NCBI GenBank assembly: GCA_017533825.1
Contig: JAFWIE010000141.1
Location: 1-54,861 of the forward strand
Source: Atopobiaceae bacterium
Lineage (GTDB): Bacteria; Actinomycetota; Coriobacteriia; Coriobacteriales; Atopobiaceae
DNA length: 54,861 nt
Direction: 5' to 3'
Shown here: positions 40,171 through 48,091 of the stretch, piece after piece
How the letters are laid out: each line of letters opens with the position of its first letter
Numbering within the stretch: the stretch's first letter is position 1
Notes under the pieces: model-generated
Told to the model about the DNA's origin: nothing
What the model saw: only the letters and a program-made list of their open reading frames with translations
Databases searched by the model: none
Translations under genes and position numbers: made by a program

Positions 40171-41612
40171 TAGGCGTTAGGACCCTTCACGAGGAACACC
40201 CAGCCCCACTTGTCGGTCGGGCGACCGTCCATGGCGACTGAGAGCTTGGTCTTGTGGGCGTTGTTCTCGTGGTCGTCCCAAGTGACCACGCTCATGGGCC
40301 ATCCGGGCTGGACGTTCATGGTGTAGTTCTTGAGGTTGCCATAGATGCCGAACACGTCACCGACGTTCGCCTGAGCGTAGGACGGGAGAATCGCGCCGTT
40401 GACGAGGTTGACTGGGCCAGCCTCGCGCAGGGAGCGACCCGTCTCCTGATGCAGCGGGTCGGTGATGCCGATGGGGTTGTTGTTGTCGTCGCTGAGCACC
40501 GCGATGTGGGAGCCCCACGTGTTGCGGGCGATGATGAGCTCACCGGAGTCGGCGTACATGTCGTTGAAGTTGTCGTCATACAGGAACGAGCACCAGAACT
40601 TCCAGTCGTTGACCTGGTCCTCGGAGACCTGAATGAACAGTGCGGTGCCGCCGCCAGCACCCGGCGTGAAGGTGCCGTCGATGCCGGTGGTACCCTTGCC
40701 CTTGCCGTCCGTGCCGACGAGGCGCGGGTCGGTCAGGATGCCGAGAGGCTGCATGTTGCCGGTGCCGCGAACGATGACCTGGTCAAGAGCCTTGGCGTAG
40801 CCATCTGCGAGCTCCTCGCCGAGCAGCGTCTTGAACTCGTCGGCCATGAGGGCCTCGGAGAGGAAGGAGCGGCTGTGGCGGCACTCGAGGACGTTCCAGC
40901 CCCATGCGAAGCTCGTCGGGTCCTCGTCGCCCTGATAGGTGGAGACGATCTTGTCGTTGTTGCCCAGCCACGTGAACTCGAGGTGGAGGTCGGCCTCGCG
41001 CTGGATCATGCCGCCCTTCTCATGGGCGTAGTTGATTCGGTTGTAGAGGGTGGCCTTCTGCTTGAGCTCGCGGAGGACCTGCTGGCTCACGCTGTACGGC
41101 ACGGCCACGAGGGTCGTGTCGGTGTTGGAGAACGTGTCCATGTAGGTCGGGGTGCCGGAGATGTCGGTTGCCTGGGTGGCACGTTCCTGCATCACCTTGC
41201 GCTGGATGTCCTCGGGGAGGCGCTGGGAGTTGCGGATGGCGATGGACAGAGCGGTGCGGTACTCCTTGGAGTCGGTGTAGTGCTCACCGGCCTCGCGTGC
41301 GCGGACCTCGAAGGTCGGCTCCGGCTTCGGCATCGTGCGGGTCTCGGTCTCCTCGGTTGCCTCGGTGGTGGCGATTACATTGCCAGCACCGTTCGCGACG
41401 GCCTCGACCTTGGAGTTGAAGAGCTTGTTCGCACGGGAGCGGCGCTGCGCGTCGGCCTCGATGAGGTCAGCCTCGGCGTAGAGCATCTCGTCGGTGACTC
41501 CCTCGGGAAGCTCCTCTGCGTTCAGGAGGTTCATGACCTCCTGCTTGCGGGCCACGAACGCGTCGTAGTCCAGGCTGCGGTACTCCGCAGCAGTGAAAGG
41601 CTTGAAAGACAT
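40170..41612 (-). CDS. Major capsid protein, HK97 fold
   Basis: 480 residues. The first 110 residues are a charged helical delta/scaffold domain (RKQEVMNLLNAEELPEG...DAQRRSRANKLFNSKVEA) that the protease should remove. The body shows HK97-fold features: TDISGTPTYMDTFSN, LVAVPYSVSQQVLRELKQKATLYNRINYAHEKGGMIQRE, the spine/P-domain segment FLSEALMADEFKTLLGEELADGYAKALDQVIVRGTGNMQPLGIL, and IARNTWGSHIAVLSDDNNNPIG near the C-terminus. GGAGG lies six bases before the ATG at 41612; the longer frame lacks support. A 149-nt leader with a short hairpin and a repeated GCGGCGGAGTGAC motif separates it from the protease. Confidence 0.93.
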   Translation of the reverse strand: MSFKPFTAAEYRSLDYDAFVARKQEVMNLLNAEELPEGVTDEMLYAEADLIEADAQRRSRANKLFNSKVEAVANGAGNVIATTEATEETETRTMPKPEPTFEVRAREAGEHYTDSKEYRTALSIAIRNSQRLPEDIQRKVMQERATQATDISGTPTYMDTFSNTDTTLVAVPYSVSQQVLRELKQKATLYNRINYAHEKGGMIQREADLHLEFTWLGNNDKIVSTYQGDEDPTSFAWGWNVLECRHSRSFLSEALMADEFKTLLGEELADGYAKALDQVIVRGTGNMQPLGILTDPRLVGTDGKGKGTTGIDGTFTPGAGGGTALFIQVSEDQVNDWKFWCSFLYDDNFNDMYADSGELIIARNTWGSHIAVLSDDNNNPIGITDPLHQETGRSLREAGPVNLVNGAILPSYAQANVGDVFGIYGNLKNYTMNVQPGWPMSVVTWDDHENNAHKTKLSVAMDGRPTDKWGWVFLVKGPNA

Positions 41613-41761
41613 AGCCTTCCTCCTTGTCTTCACGGTAATGGGATGAATCTCGCGGTCACTCCGCCGCGCCCACGTCGGCAGTCACTCCGCCGCCGCTCCC
41701 CTGATCGCTCCGTCAGCAAGGAGACGTGAGTATTTATGCTTAGCCCTCTCGGGCGGTAAAC

Positions 41762-42481
41762 CTAGATGGACCTGAGGGCGAGCGCCCTTGCGCGGCGCAT
41801 GCGCCTTGCGCGTGCCTGTTCCTTGGCAAGAGTGTCCGCACGCTCTGCTGCCGCACGCTCTTCCTCTGCGGCCTTGCGGTCAGCCTCGATTACGGACGTG
41901 ATGGCGGACCTGATATGGATGTCAGTGCTCGGATTCGCGGGCACTGAAACCGCGCTCACGTCTACGAGGCGATACACCCTCGTTATGGTCGTGTGGTAGT
42001 CACCGTTTTCGTCTCGTGTGCATGTGCATCCGAGACCGTCATCGTCGTTCGCGATGATGAACCCGAACGACATCTCGTCGATGAGGCCGTTTTGAATGGA
42101 CTCGTACAGGTCACGTGCCTGCTGACAACCGCTGAGGTCTGCCTCTACCCAAAGGCCGTGATCGTCCGTCCCGACTTGCAGTGAGCCGTTGCGCGTGCGA
42201 GCCAGCACTGCACCTTGATGATCGAATTGCAAAATGGTGTCGCGCGTGTTCACGCCGTCGAACGCATGTCGGTCAATCTGTTCGTACTCTGCCGGGTAGT
42301 CACCCATCCTTGGGTACAGCTCGTACTCGTCGTTGAACGTGCTCGCGTAGCCGCGCACCTTGTAGCTTGGTTCGCTCGCTACCTCGTTGCCGTCCTCGTC
42401 AGTCTGCGCGATGCGCTCGACTGGCTTGAAGTTGGAAGCCGCGAAGCTTCTATAGGACCGCTCTGCCGGTTTGTAAGGCAT
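41762..42481 (-). CDS. Prohead protease, HK97 family (S78)
   Basis: 239 residues. VRGYASTFNDEYELYP...YEQIDRHAFDGV, ILQFDHQGAVLARTRNGSLQVGTDDHGLWVEADL and IDEMSFGFII contain the family's His (FDHQ) and Ser (MSFGF) catalytic residues. VYRLVDVSAVSVPANPSTDI follows, as expected. The last 45 residues are a charged helix (AAEEERAAAERADTLAKEQ). It cleaves the capsid delta domain during maturation. GGAGGTCGAG precedes the ATG at 42481, which lies just beyond a terminator hairpin. Confidence 0.92.
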   Translation of the reverse strand: MPYKPAERSYRSFAASNFKPVERIAQTDEDGNEVASEPSYKVRGYASTFNDEYELYPRMGDYPAEYEQIDRHAFDGVNTRDTILQFDHQGAVLARTRNGSLQVGTDDHGLWVEADLSGCQQARDLYESIQNGLIDEMSFGFIIANDDDGLGCTCTRDENGDYHTTITRVYRLVDVSAVSVPANPSTDIHIRSAITSVIEADRKAAEEERAAAERADTLAKEQARARRMRRARALALRSI

Positions 42482-42500
42482 CTCGACCTCCTTCTGCATG

Positions 42501-42524
42501 AAAAAAGCCGCCCTCTCGGACGGC
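42501..42524 (-). terminator. Intrinsic terminator between portal unit and protease
   Basis: On the minus strand GCCGTCC-GAGA-GGGCGGC (7 bp) is followed by six Ts. The stop of the 55-residue gene lies in its 5' arm. The protease start is only about 20 bases beyond, so read-through must occur or another promoter must exist. Confidence 0.85.
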
Positions 42525-42691
42525 TACTGTGCCTGCTCTATCCTGCGCGTCTCTGCGCGTGCTATGCGTTCCTTGGGAACGCTTATCGGTATCCCCGACT
42601 CGTAGCTCCAAATGGCGCATGCACGGAGCATCTCGTCGGCTATGCGTGTGTCTGTTCGCGAAGCGAGGTCCGCTATCTCCTGTACGGTCAC
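42524..42691 (-). CDS. Small protein between portal and protease (55 residues)
   Basis: A GTG start overlaps the portal stop (GTGA). The product TVQEIADLASRTDTRIADEMLRACAIWSYES...PKERIARAETRRIEQAQ is helical, with a HTH-like opening. It ends inside the terminator hairpin. No family is recognised; translational coupling and clean spacing support it as a gene. Confidence 0.6.
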   Translation of the reverse strand: MTVQEIADLASRTDTRIADEMLRACAIWSYESGIPISVPKERIARAETRRIEQAQ

Positions 42692-43971
42692 TCTTCCTCC
42701 GGCTCGTCCAAATCATCGAGGTCATCAGTGTCTTGGTATGTGACGCTCGCATGGTCCGTCGTGCCGTTCGCACGACCGCCTGACTCGGCAATGACCTCGT
42801 TGTTGTCATCGACCATGTAGTACTCGCCGCGGATCATGCGCACGTTCCCACCTGGGATGTGCGGCATCTGGAATATGTCGCGAACGTCGTTTACGCTTAT
42901 CATTCCCGCTCCGCCAAGCTCCTTGCTCACCTTGAGCTTTGAGTCTGGGCTTGCGTACTCAAGGTACGACGCTGAGAACATGATGTAGTTGCCCTTGCGC
43001 ACCTGCGTCGGCGTGAGGCACATCCTCGTGATGACGTTGCCGAGCTGTATGCCCTTCGGCTCTATGCACGACTCGTAGAAGGCCGAGCCCTCTTGGTCGT
43101 TGTACGACCCGTTGAGTATCTTCTCGTTGATGGTGAAGTACTCGAACAGCGCCTTGTCGATGCGTGCCATCTCGTCGGTGCTGATGGTGTACCTGTTCGG
43201 GTCCTTTATCTGCGTTATGTCCTCGAACGTCTGGTCGTAGACCATGAGCCCGGTCGGGTTGCCGGACGGCGAGAGGTTCTGCTTCGCGAACCTGTCGCGC
43301 TTGGCGTTCATGTCCTTCTCGTGGACCATGCCGGACAGCTTGCCGATGAACCGTATGTCGGCACCCGTCTTGAGCGCTATCTCCTCGGCCTGCCTCTGCG
43401 CGTCCATGAGCCTCAGCGTCGGCGTGAGCGGCGTGTTGCCGCCGCCGAATATGTCGCTGTCGAGCTGGAACCTCGTGAGTATGCCGACGTCGTAGAACGG
43501 GAACGCCTGCCTCTCGCCGGTCTTGAGCGTGAACCGCATCCACGGCTCGCCTTGGTACTCGACGACCTCGGCATAGCTCGGGTTCAGCGAGTACAACGCA
43601 ACGACGTTCCGGTTCTCGTCATAGCCTGGCACGATGTACGTGGTCGTGTAGACGAGCAGCCTTCCTATGACCAGCCTTATGAAGTCGGGCCATGACTGCA
43701 TGTCGTTGGGCCACGCCTTGACAAGCCTTTGCATCCTCGGCAACGCGCCGTTGGACTCGTCTGGCGTGACGAACTCCGGCTTTAGCTTCGAGCACCATGT
43801 CGATATGCACTCGACGATGGAACGTATCTGCATCTGCTCGTAGAGCCTGCTGTCCCATGCGCTGAACGCCGGGGCGTACTCGGTGAGCGTGCGATAGCTC
43901 GACACCTGCTTTTCTGTCGGTGATGCGAAGAGACTCTGAACCGGGGCCACCATCTTCTCAAGTAGTCCCAT
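42688..43971 (-). CDS. Portal protein, HK97 family
   Basis: 427 residues. LTEYAPAFSAWDSRLYEQMQIRSIVECISTWCSKLKPEFV, RLVKAWPNDMQSWPDFIRLVIGRLLVYTTTYIVPGYDENRNVVALYSLNPSYAEVV, GGGNTPLTPTLRLMDAQRQAEEIALKTGADIRFIGKLSG and FEYFTINEKILNGSYNDQEGSAFYESCIEPKGIQLGNVIT are typical of HK97-type portals. It forms the dodecameric ring through which DNA is packaged and ejected. AGGAG lies four bases before the ATG, and a good promoter lies 40 bases upstream. Confidence 0.93.
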   Translation of the reverse strand: MGLLEKMVAPVQSLFASPTEKQVSSYRTLTEYAPAFSAWDSRLYEQMQIRSIVECISTWCSKLKPEFVTPDESNGALPRMQRLVKAWPNDMQSWPDFIRLVIGRLLVYTTTYIVPGYDENRNVVALYSLNPSYAEVVEYQGEPWMRFTLKTGERQAFPFYDVGILTRFQLDSDIFGGGNTPLTPTLRLMDAQRQAEEIALKTGADIRFIGKLSGMVHEKDMNAKRDRFAKQNLSPSGNPTGLMVYDQTFEDITQIKDPNRYTISTDEMARIDKALFEYFTINEKILNGSYNDQEGSAFYESCIEPKGIQLGNVITRMCLTPTQVRKGNYIMFSASYLEYASPDSKLKVSKELGGAGMISVNDVRDIFQMPHIPGGNVRMIRGEYYMVDDNNEVIAESGGRANGTTDHASVTYQDTDDLDDLDEPEEE

Positions 43972-44009
43972 GTGGCTCCTAAAATCTAGACAACTGTGCC
44001 ACGCTTGAC

Positions 44010-44038
44010 ACTATAGCACAAATTCGCATCACTTGCAA
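44010..44038 (-). promoter_or_regulatory. Leftward promoter of the structural operon
   Basis: On the minus strand -35 TTGCAA (44033-44038) and -10 TATAGT (44010-44015) with 17-bp spacing. The -35 lies in a 12-bp palindrome CACTTGCAAGTG. Transcription would start about 30 bases before the portal ATG. Confidence 0.7.
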
Positions 44039-44062
44039 GTGGTATAATTTTTACCGTATATC

Positions 44063-44758
44063 CTATTCGCCAGCACGGATTATGTCGTGATAGAGCACCC
44101 TTAGACCGAGCCTCTCGCGGTTCACGTCCATGTGCCAGTGTCCGCAGTACCACCTCTTGTACTCGAGGTTGGCGGCGATCGTGTCGAGCCACTCCTCGTA
44201 CTCGTCCATCTTCGCGATCCTGCGGCCCATGCACGCGAGGGACGTGGTGGCTGACGCCATCGCGTCGTGGGTGAGGACGTAGTCGACGCTCCATCCGTGC
44301 TCGGACAGGGAGTCCTCGCATCGGAGCCTCTCCTCGTCGCTGGGAACCTCCTCGGGCCACCACGACACGCCCTCGGTGCGATACTCGATGTCGTGCGAGT
44401 ATGCGCCGCCCATGGCGAGGAACGCCTTGCCGTCGATGTCGAACACGTAGCCACGCATGAGGTGCAGGACGTGAGGGCGTATCTCGTGCACCATGCCGCC
44501 GTGCCACTCCCTCTCGGGATACGTGGCGAGCATCGCATGGTTCTCGTGGTTGCCGTCTATGAACAGCGTGGTCCACGGCTTCGACTCGAGCCACTTGAGC
44601 CAATACCTGCATTCCATGGAGTCGTCCCACACGAGACCGAAGTCGCCAAGGATTATCACGTAGTCGTCCCTGGTGAGCTCCTTGCCCTCGGGCCATGCGC
44701 GTGACGAGAACTTGGCTACTGACAGCGGACCGTGTATGTCACCTGTGAGATATACCAT
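44063..44758 (-). CDS. Calcineurin-like metallophosphoesterase
   Basis: 231 residues with the complete motif set of the family: GDIHG (residues 6-10), GDFG (38-41), GNHEN (near 68), a TH dipeptide (TLTHDAMA region, about 163) and GHWHMD near the C-terminus (about 209). The motifs bind two metal ions. Substrate could be a phosphomonoester, nucleic acid or cyclic nucleotide; phage homologues near head genes have no settled role. GGAGG lies four bases before the ATG. It ends just before the portal promoter, and a divergent plus-strand promoter lies on its other side. Confidence 0.88.
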   Translation of the reverse strand: MVYLTGDIHGPLSVAKFSSRAWPEGKELTRDDYVIILGDFGLVWDDSMECRYWLKWLESKPWTTLFIDGNHENHAMLATYPEREWHGGMVHEIRPHVLHLMRGYVFDIDGKAFLAMGGAYSHDIEYRTEGVSWWPEEVPSDEERLRCEDSLSEHGWSVDYVLTHDAMASATTSLACMGRRIAKMDEYEEWLDTIAANLEYKRWYCGHWHMDVNRERLGLRVLYHDIIRAGE

Positions 44759-44867
44759 AATGCCTCCATTGCTTGCGTATAGCTAGTATAGCATATTGTG
44801 AAGGCATGACGTGTGGGAGGATGGAATCATCATCGCGCATTACATCACATATTCTACATACACCCAT

Positions 44868-44896
44868 TTGCAAACATGTTTGAGTTCGTGTATAAT
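44868..44896 (+). promoter_or_regulatory. Rightward promoter of the zinc-ribbon genes
   Basis: -35 TTGCAA (44868-44873) and -10 TATAAT (44891-44896) with 17-bp spacing, about 60 bases upstream of the first zinc-ribbon gene. It shares the -35 hexamer with the portal and repressor promoters. Confidence 0.75.
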
Positions 44897-44959
44897 CACT
44901 TGCGGAGGGCGTAAGACGACGCCTTCGCGCAAGTAACGCATATAGTCAAGGAGAGTCGG

Positions 44960-45424
44960 ATGAAGCAGAGAGTGGTGCCGCACAAGCCGAAGAAGGGAAA
45001 CTCGCTGGCGGAGGCGAGACCCGACATTGCTGCCGAATGGAGCCAGAACGGGAACGGGGACATGACCCCATTCGACCTGTCGAGGGGATCGGCGTTCGTC
45101 GCGCACTGGAAGTGTGCAAAGTGCGGTCATGAGTACAGTTGCAGCGTCGCGGCAAGAACTGCGGGTGGTCGTGGATGTCCCGAGTGCGGGAAGATGAACG
45201 TCCTCGCTGCGAGAAGGAAGGCCCGCATCACGACCGAGCAGTTCGCCGAGAAGGTCGCGGGAGTCAACCCAGACATAGAGGTCATCGGCGACTTCAATGG
45301 GTACCGCAATAAGGTTATGGTCAGATGCAGGAGATGCGGCCACGAGTGGAACGCGCATCCGAACAACCTCGTGGCCGGACACGGATGCATCTATTGCAGG
45401 AACAGGAGTAAAGACAACTCATAG
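44960..45424 (+). CDS. Zinc-ribbon (DUF4379-like) protein
   Basis: 154 residues. The first 75 residues form one DUF4379-type unit (SLAEARPDIAAEWSQNGNGDMTPFDL, then HWKCAKCGHEYSCSVAARTAGGRGCPEC). The second half is another treble-clef ribbon with a different lead-in (VNPDIEVIGDFNGYRNKVMVRCRRCGHEWNAHPNNLVAGHGCIYC). Such ribbons accompany homing or Vsr-like endonucleases and bind DNA. No nuclease core is present here, so it may be a truncated relative or a partner of the next gene. GGAG lies nine bases before the ATG. It is transcribed opposite to its surroundings, suggesting insertion between the terminase and portal units. Confidence 0.8.
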   Translation: MKQRVVPHKPKKGNSLAEARPDIAAEWSQNGNGDMTPFDLSRGSAFVAHWKCAKCGHEYSCSVAARTAGGRGCPECGKMNVLAARRKARITTEQFAEKVAGVNPDIEVIGDFNGYRNKVMVRCRRCGHEWNAHPNNLVAGHGCIYCRNRSKDNS

Positions 45425-45431
45425 AAAAGTG

Positions 45432-45562
45432 CCCGTCGCTACGCAACTCGCCAAAGTCAGCGCGACGGGGCTTGGATAGAAGCCAGACAGGTCAAGAGGA
45501 CCTGCCCGTGCCTTGTGGACTAGGATACCACAGGGCGAGCTCCTCTTGGCCGGAGAGGAGCT
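45432..45562 (+). ncRNA. Structured leader with a hairpin over the ribosome-binding site
   Basis: Five successive helices fill the gap: 45432-45439/45462-45469 (8 bp), 45469-45473/45480-45484 (5 bp), 45488-45493/45499-45504 (6 bp), 45511-45518/45528-45535 (8 bp, one G-U), and 45538-45546/45554-45562 (9 bp perfect). The last helix contains GAGGAG, the ribosome-binding site of the following GTG-initiated gene. This should restrain translation until the fold opens. It resembles no riboswitch I know. Confidence 0.6.
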
Positions 45563-45566
45563 TGTT

Positions 45567-48047
45567 GTGGCGAGAAAGATGAAGCTGACGATTGAAGGGT
45601 CCATCGCTTCGACGAGGCCGGACCTCATGAGGTACTGGGATGAAGAGCGCAACGACAAGGATCCCGAGTTCCTGCTTCCAAGCTCGAGGGCATACGTGCA
45701 CTGGATATGTCCAGAAAACCCAGAGCACAGGTGGATGGACTTAATAAAGAACATGGACGCAAACCCCAAGTGTCCATGGTGCAGCCCTGTTGACGCGGAT
45801 GGTCCGATGAGCTTCCGCATGAAAGACGGCGAGAGCCTGGGGCACAAACACCCAGAGCTTCTGCCCGAATGGGAAAGCGAGTGCAATGGGAACGTAACTC
45901 CATACGACATAAGTACAAATGCCCATATGAGATTCTGGTGGCGTTGCTCTAATCACGGGATTGTATGGAGTGCGTACCCTGGAGTAAGAGCGAATGGCTC
46001 TGGATGTCCGCTGTGTAGGTACGAGAAGTCGAGCGACTCGCTCTCAAGAGTCGCAAGCTACGAAGACAGTCTCGAGGCCAAGTATCCAAAGCTTGCCGAA
46101 GAATGGGACGTTGACAAGAACGGCAGCCTGAAACCATCAATGATTTCAGGTGGATCAGGAAAGAAGGTATGGTGGATTTGCAAGGAGTGCGGCGAGAGCT
46201 ATATGGCGTACCCATACAGAAGGATTCGCGGCTCTTGTTGTCCAGAATGCTCAAAGAAGAGCAAGGCACCGTACTCACATGGGCCGCTCAGTGAGGAAAG
46301 GCCCGACCTGCTTGTCGAATGGGATCGCGATAAAAACGGAGACCTGTCACCTTATAACGTTACCGCTGGCAGTAATGTTTCCGTATGGTGGAAGTGTTCG
46401 GCACATGGGCACGAATGGGAAGCGGTCGTGAGGAGCAGGGCTCTGTCTGGAAACGGGTGTCCCATATGCGCTGGCAAACAGGTGCTTACTGGATTCAATG
46501 ACCTTGAGACTCGCTTCCCTGAGATAGCCTCCGAGTGGAACACCGAAAAAAACGGAGGGCTGAATCCGTGTGACGTCGCGTTCGCAACCCACATGAAGGT
46601 ATGGTGGGTTTGCAACAAGCACGGAGTACCATGTGAGTGGCAGGCTGCCGTGAACAGCCGCACGTCGAGAGGGCATGGCTGTCCGATATGCGGTCAAGAA
46701 AGGTCAACAGCTTTCCATGAAACGCCGTCTGCTGGCGAGTCGCTCGCAGAGCTATACCCGAAAATCGCAGACGAGTGGCACCCGACGAAGAACGGCGGTC
46801 TAACTGCCTATGACGTCAAGGGTAAGTCCAGCAAAAGAGTGTGGTGGCTCGGGAAGTGCGGCCATGAGTGGCAGTCTGCTATCAGCGGCCGCGTTAATCA
46901 GGACAGTGGATGCGCGTTTTGCAGCGGAAAGAAGCTCTTGCCTGGGTTCAACGACTTGCTTACCGTGCGTCCTGACATAGCGGAAGAATGGCATCCTACG
47001 AAGAACAACGGACTGCTTCCGAGCGACGTGACGGCGCACAACAAGAAATCGGTGTGGTGGCTTGGCAAATGCGGACACGAATGGAAGGCTGGCGTAGGAA
47101 ACTGCGTTGACCAACGGTCGGGATGCCCGATCTGCAACAGCCATAACCATACGTCGTTCCCAGAGAAGGCGCTGTTCTACTATGTCTCCATGGCTTACCC
47201 CGACGCACTGTCCAACTATATGCCAGACGTTGAGAAGTTTGGTCGCAGGGAAATCGACATATTTGTACCAAGCATAGGAACTGGCATCGAGTATGACGGT
47301 GAACGTTGGCACCAGAACTTCGAGAGGGACCAAGAGAAGGACTTTGCCTGCTTCTTGGGAGGCATATTTCTCATAAGGGTGCGCGAGCCTGATTGTCCAA
47401 AATATGAATTGACGATGTGTTACAGAGAGGTATATCGAAAGGACATGTCGTCAGAAGCTCTCGACGAGTGCATTAGGGAGGTGCTTCACGAGATTGGCGC
47501 ACCATGCGACATCAGTGTCGACACCAAGCGTGACGAGATTGACATCATAAAGCTTATGTACGAGGGAGTTGTGGAAGGCTCGTTCGGAGCGAAGAGTCCT
47601 CATCTGATTGCGGAATGGGACTTTGGCAAGAACGGAAAGCTCAATCCGTACATGTTTAAGCCGTTCTCGACTAAGAAAGTATGGTGGGTTTGCCCTGAGG
47701 GTCACGAGTATTTTACGTCAATAGGATCTCGGTCGGCGGGACATGGTTGTCCCAAGTGTGGGTCAAAGAAGTCTTCTAAGCGTTTGTCGAAGCCGAAGCC
47801 TGGTAACTCGCTTCAGGAGAGACATCCAGAATTGGCTGCCGAATGGCATCCGACACTCAATGGCAATCTTACCCCGTCAGACGTCAACCGTGGGACTAAT
47901 AGGAAGGTCTGGTGGCTCGGAAAGTGCGGACACGAATGGGAGACATCAGTGGTATGCAGGACATCCAGTGGGTCAGGATGTCCGAAATGTAATGCTGGTG
48001 GAAAAGGCAAGAAAAGGAAGAAGTACCGCAAGAGGGACAGGAAATAG
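45567..48047 (+). CDS. Nine-ribbon DUF4379 protein with Vsr/PD-(D/E)XK-like nuclease core
   Basis: 826 residues from a GTG at 45567 with GAGGAG six bases upstream. Seven units of about 60-70 residues (pattern L...P.L..EW....N..L.P......S...VWW.C..GHEW......R....GCP.C) precede a different domain at about residues 531-640. This core reads FPEKALFYYVSMAYPDA, REIDIFVPSIGTGIEYDGERWHQ and FLIRVREPDC, resembling Vsr/DUF559-type nucleases (E, then D..., then E.DG..H). Two more ribbons and a basic tail (KGKKRKKYRKRD) follow. A modular DNA-reading homing-type nuclease is the best guess. Codon use is less GC-biased than neighbours (more AAG/AAT, TCC), suggesting acquisition. Confidence 0.8.
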   Translation: MARKMKLTIEGSIASTRPDLMRYWDEERNDKDPEFLLPSSRAYVHWICPENPEHRWMDLIKNMDANPKCPWCSPVDADGPMSFRMKDGESLGHKHPELLPEWESECNGNVTPYDISTNAHMRFWWRCSNHGIVWSAYPGVRANGSGCPLCRYEKSSDSLSRVASYEDSLEAKYPKLAEEWDVDKNGSLKPSMISGGSGKKVWWICKECGESYMAYPYRRIRGSCCPECSKKSKAPYSHGPLSEERPDLLVEWDRDKNGDLSPYNVTAGSNVSVWWKCSAHGHEWEAVVRSRALSGNGCPICAGKQVLTGFNDLETRFPEIASEWNTEKNGGLNPCDVAFATHMKVWWVCNKHGVPCEWQAAVNSRTSRGHGCPICGQERSTAFHETPSAGESLAELYPKIADEWHPTKNGGLTAYDVKGKSSKRVWWLGKCGHEWQSAISGRVNQDSGCAFCSGKKLLPGFNDLLTVRPDIAEEWHPTKNNGLLPSDVTAHNKKSVWWLGKCGHEWKAGVGNCVDQRSGCPICNSHNHTSFPEKALFYYVSMAYPDALSNYMPDVEKFGRREIDIFVPSIGTGIEYDGERWHQNFERDQEKDFACFLGGIFLIRVREPDCPKYELTMCYREVYRKDMSSEALDECIREVLHEIGAPCDISVDTKRDEIDIIKLMYEGVVEGSFGAKSPHLIAEWDFGKNGKLNPYMFKPFSTKKVWWVCPEGHEYFTSIGSRSAGHGCPKCGSKKSSKRLSKPKPGNSLQERHPELAAEWHPTLNGNLTPSDVNRGTNRKVWWLGKCGHEWETSVVCRTSSGSGCPKCNAGGKGKKRKKYRKRDRK

Positions 48048-48091
48048 CTTTTTCGGCAGGCTTGTCTATGCCACAAGCCTGCCATTGCAGT

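Noticed and set aside
44005..44048. Plus-strand promoter from TTGACA (44005) to TATAAT (44043)
   Set aside because: The spacing is 32 bp, far too long, and no plus-strand gene follows; the minus-strand TTGCAA-N17-TATAGT is a better reading.
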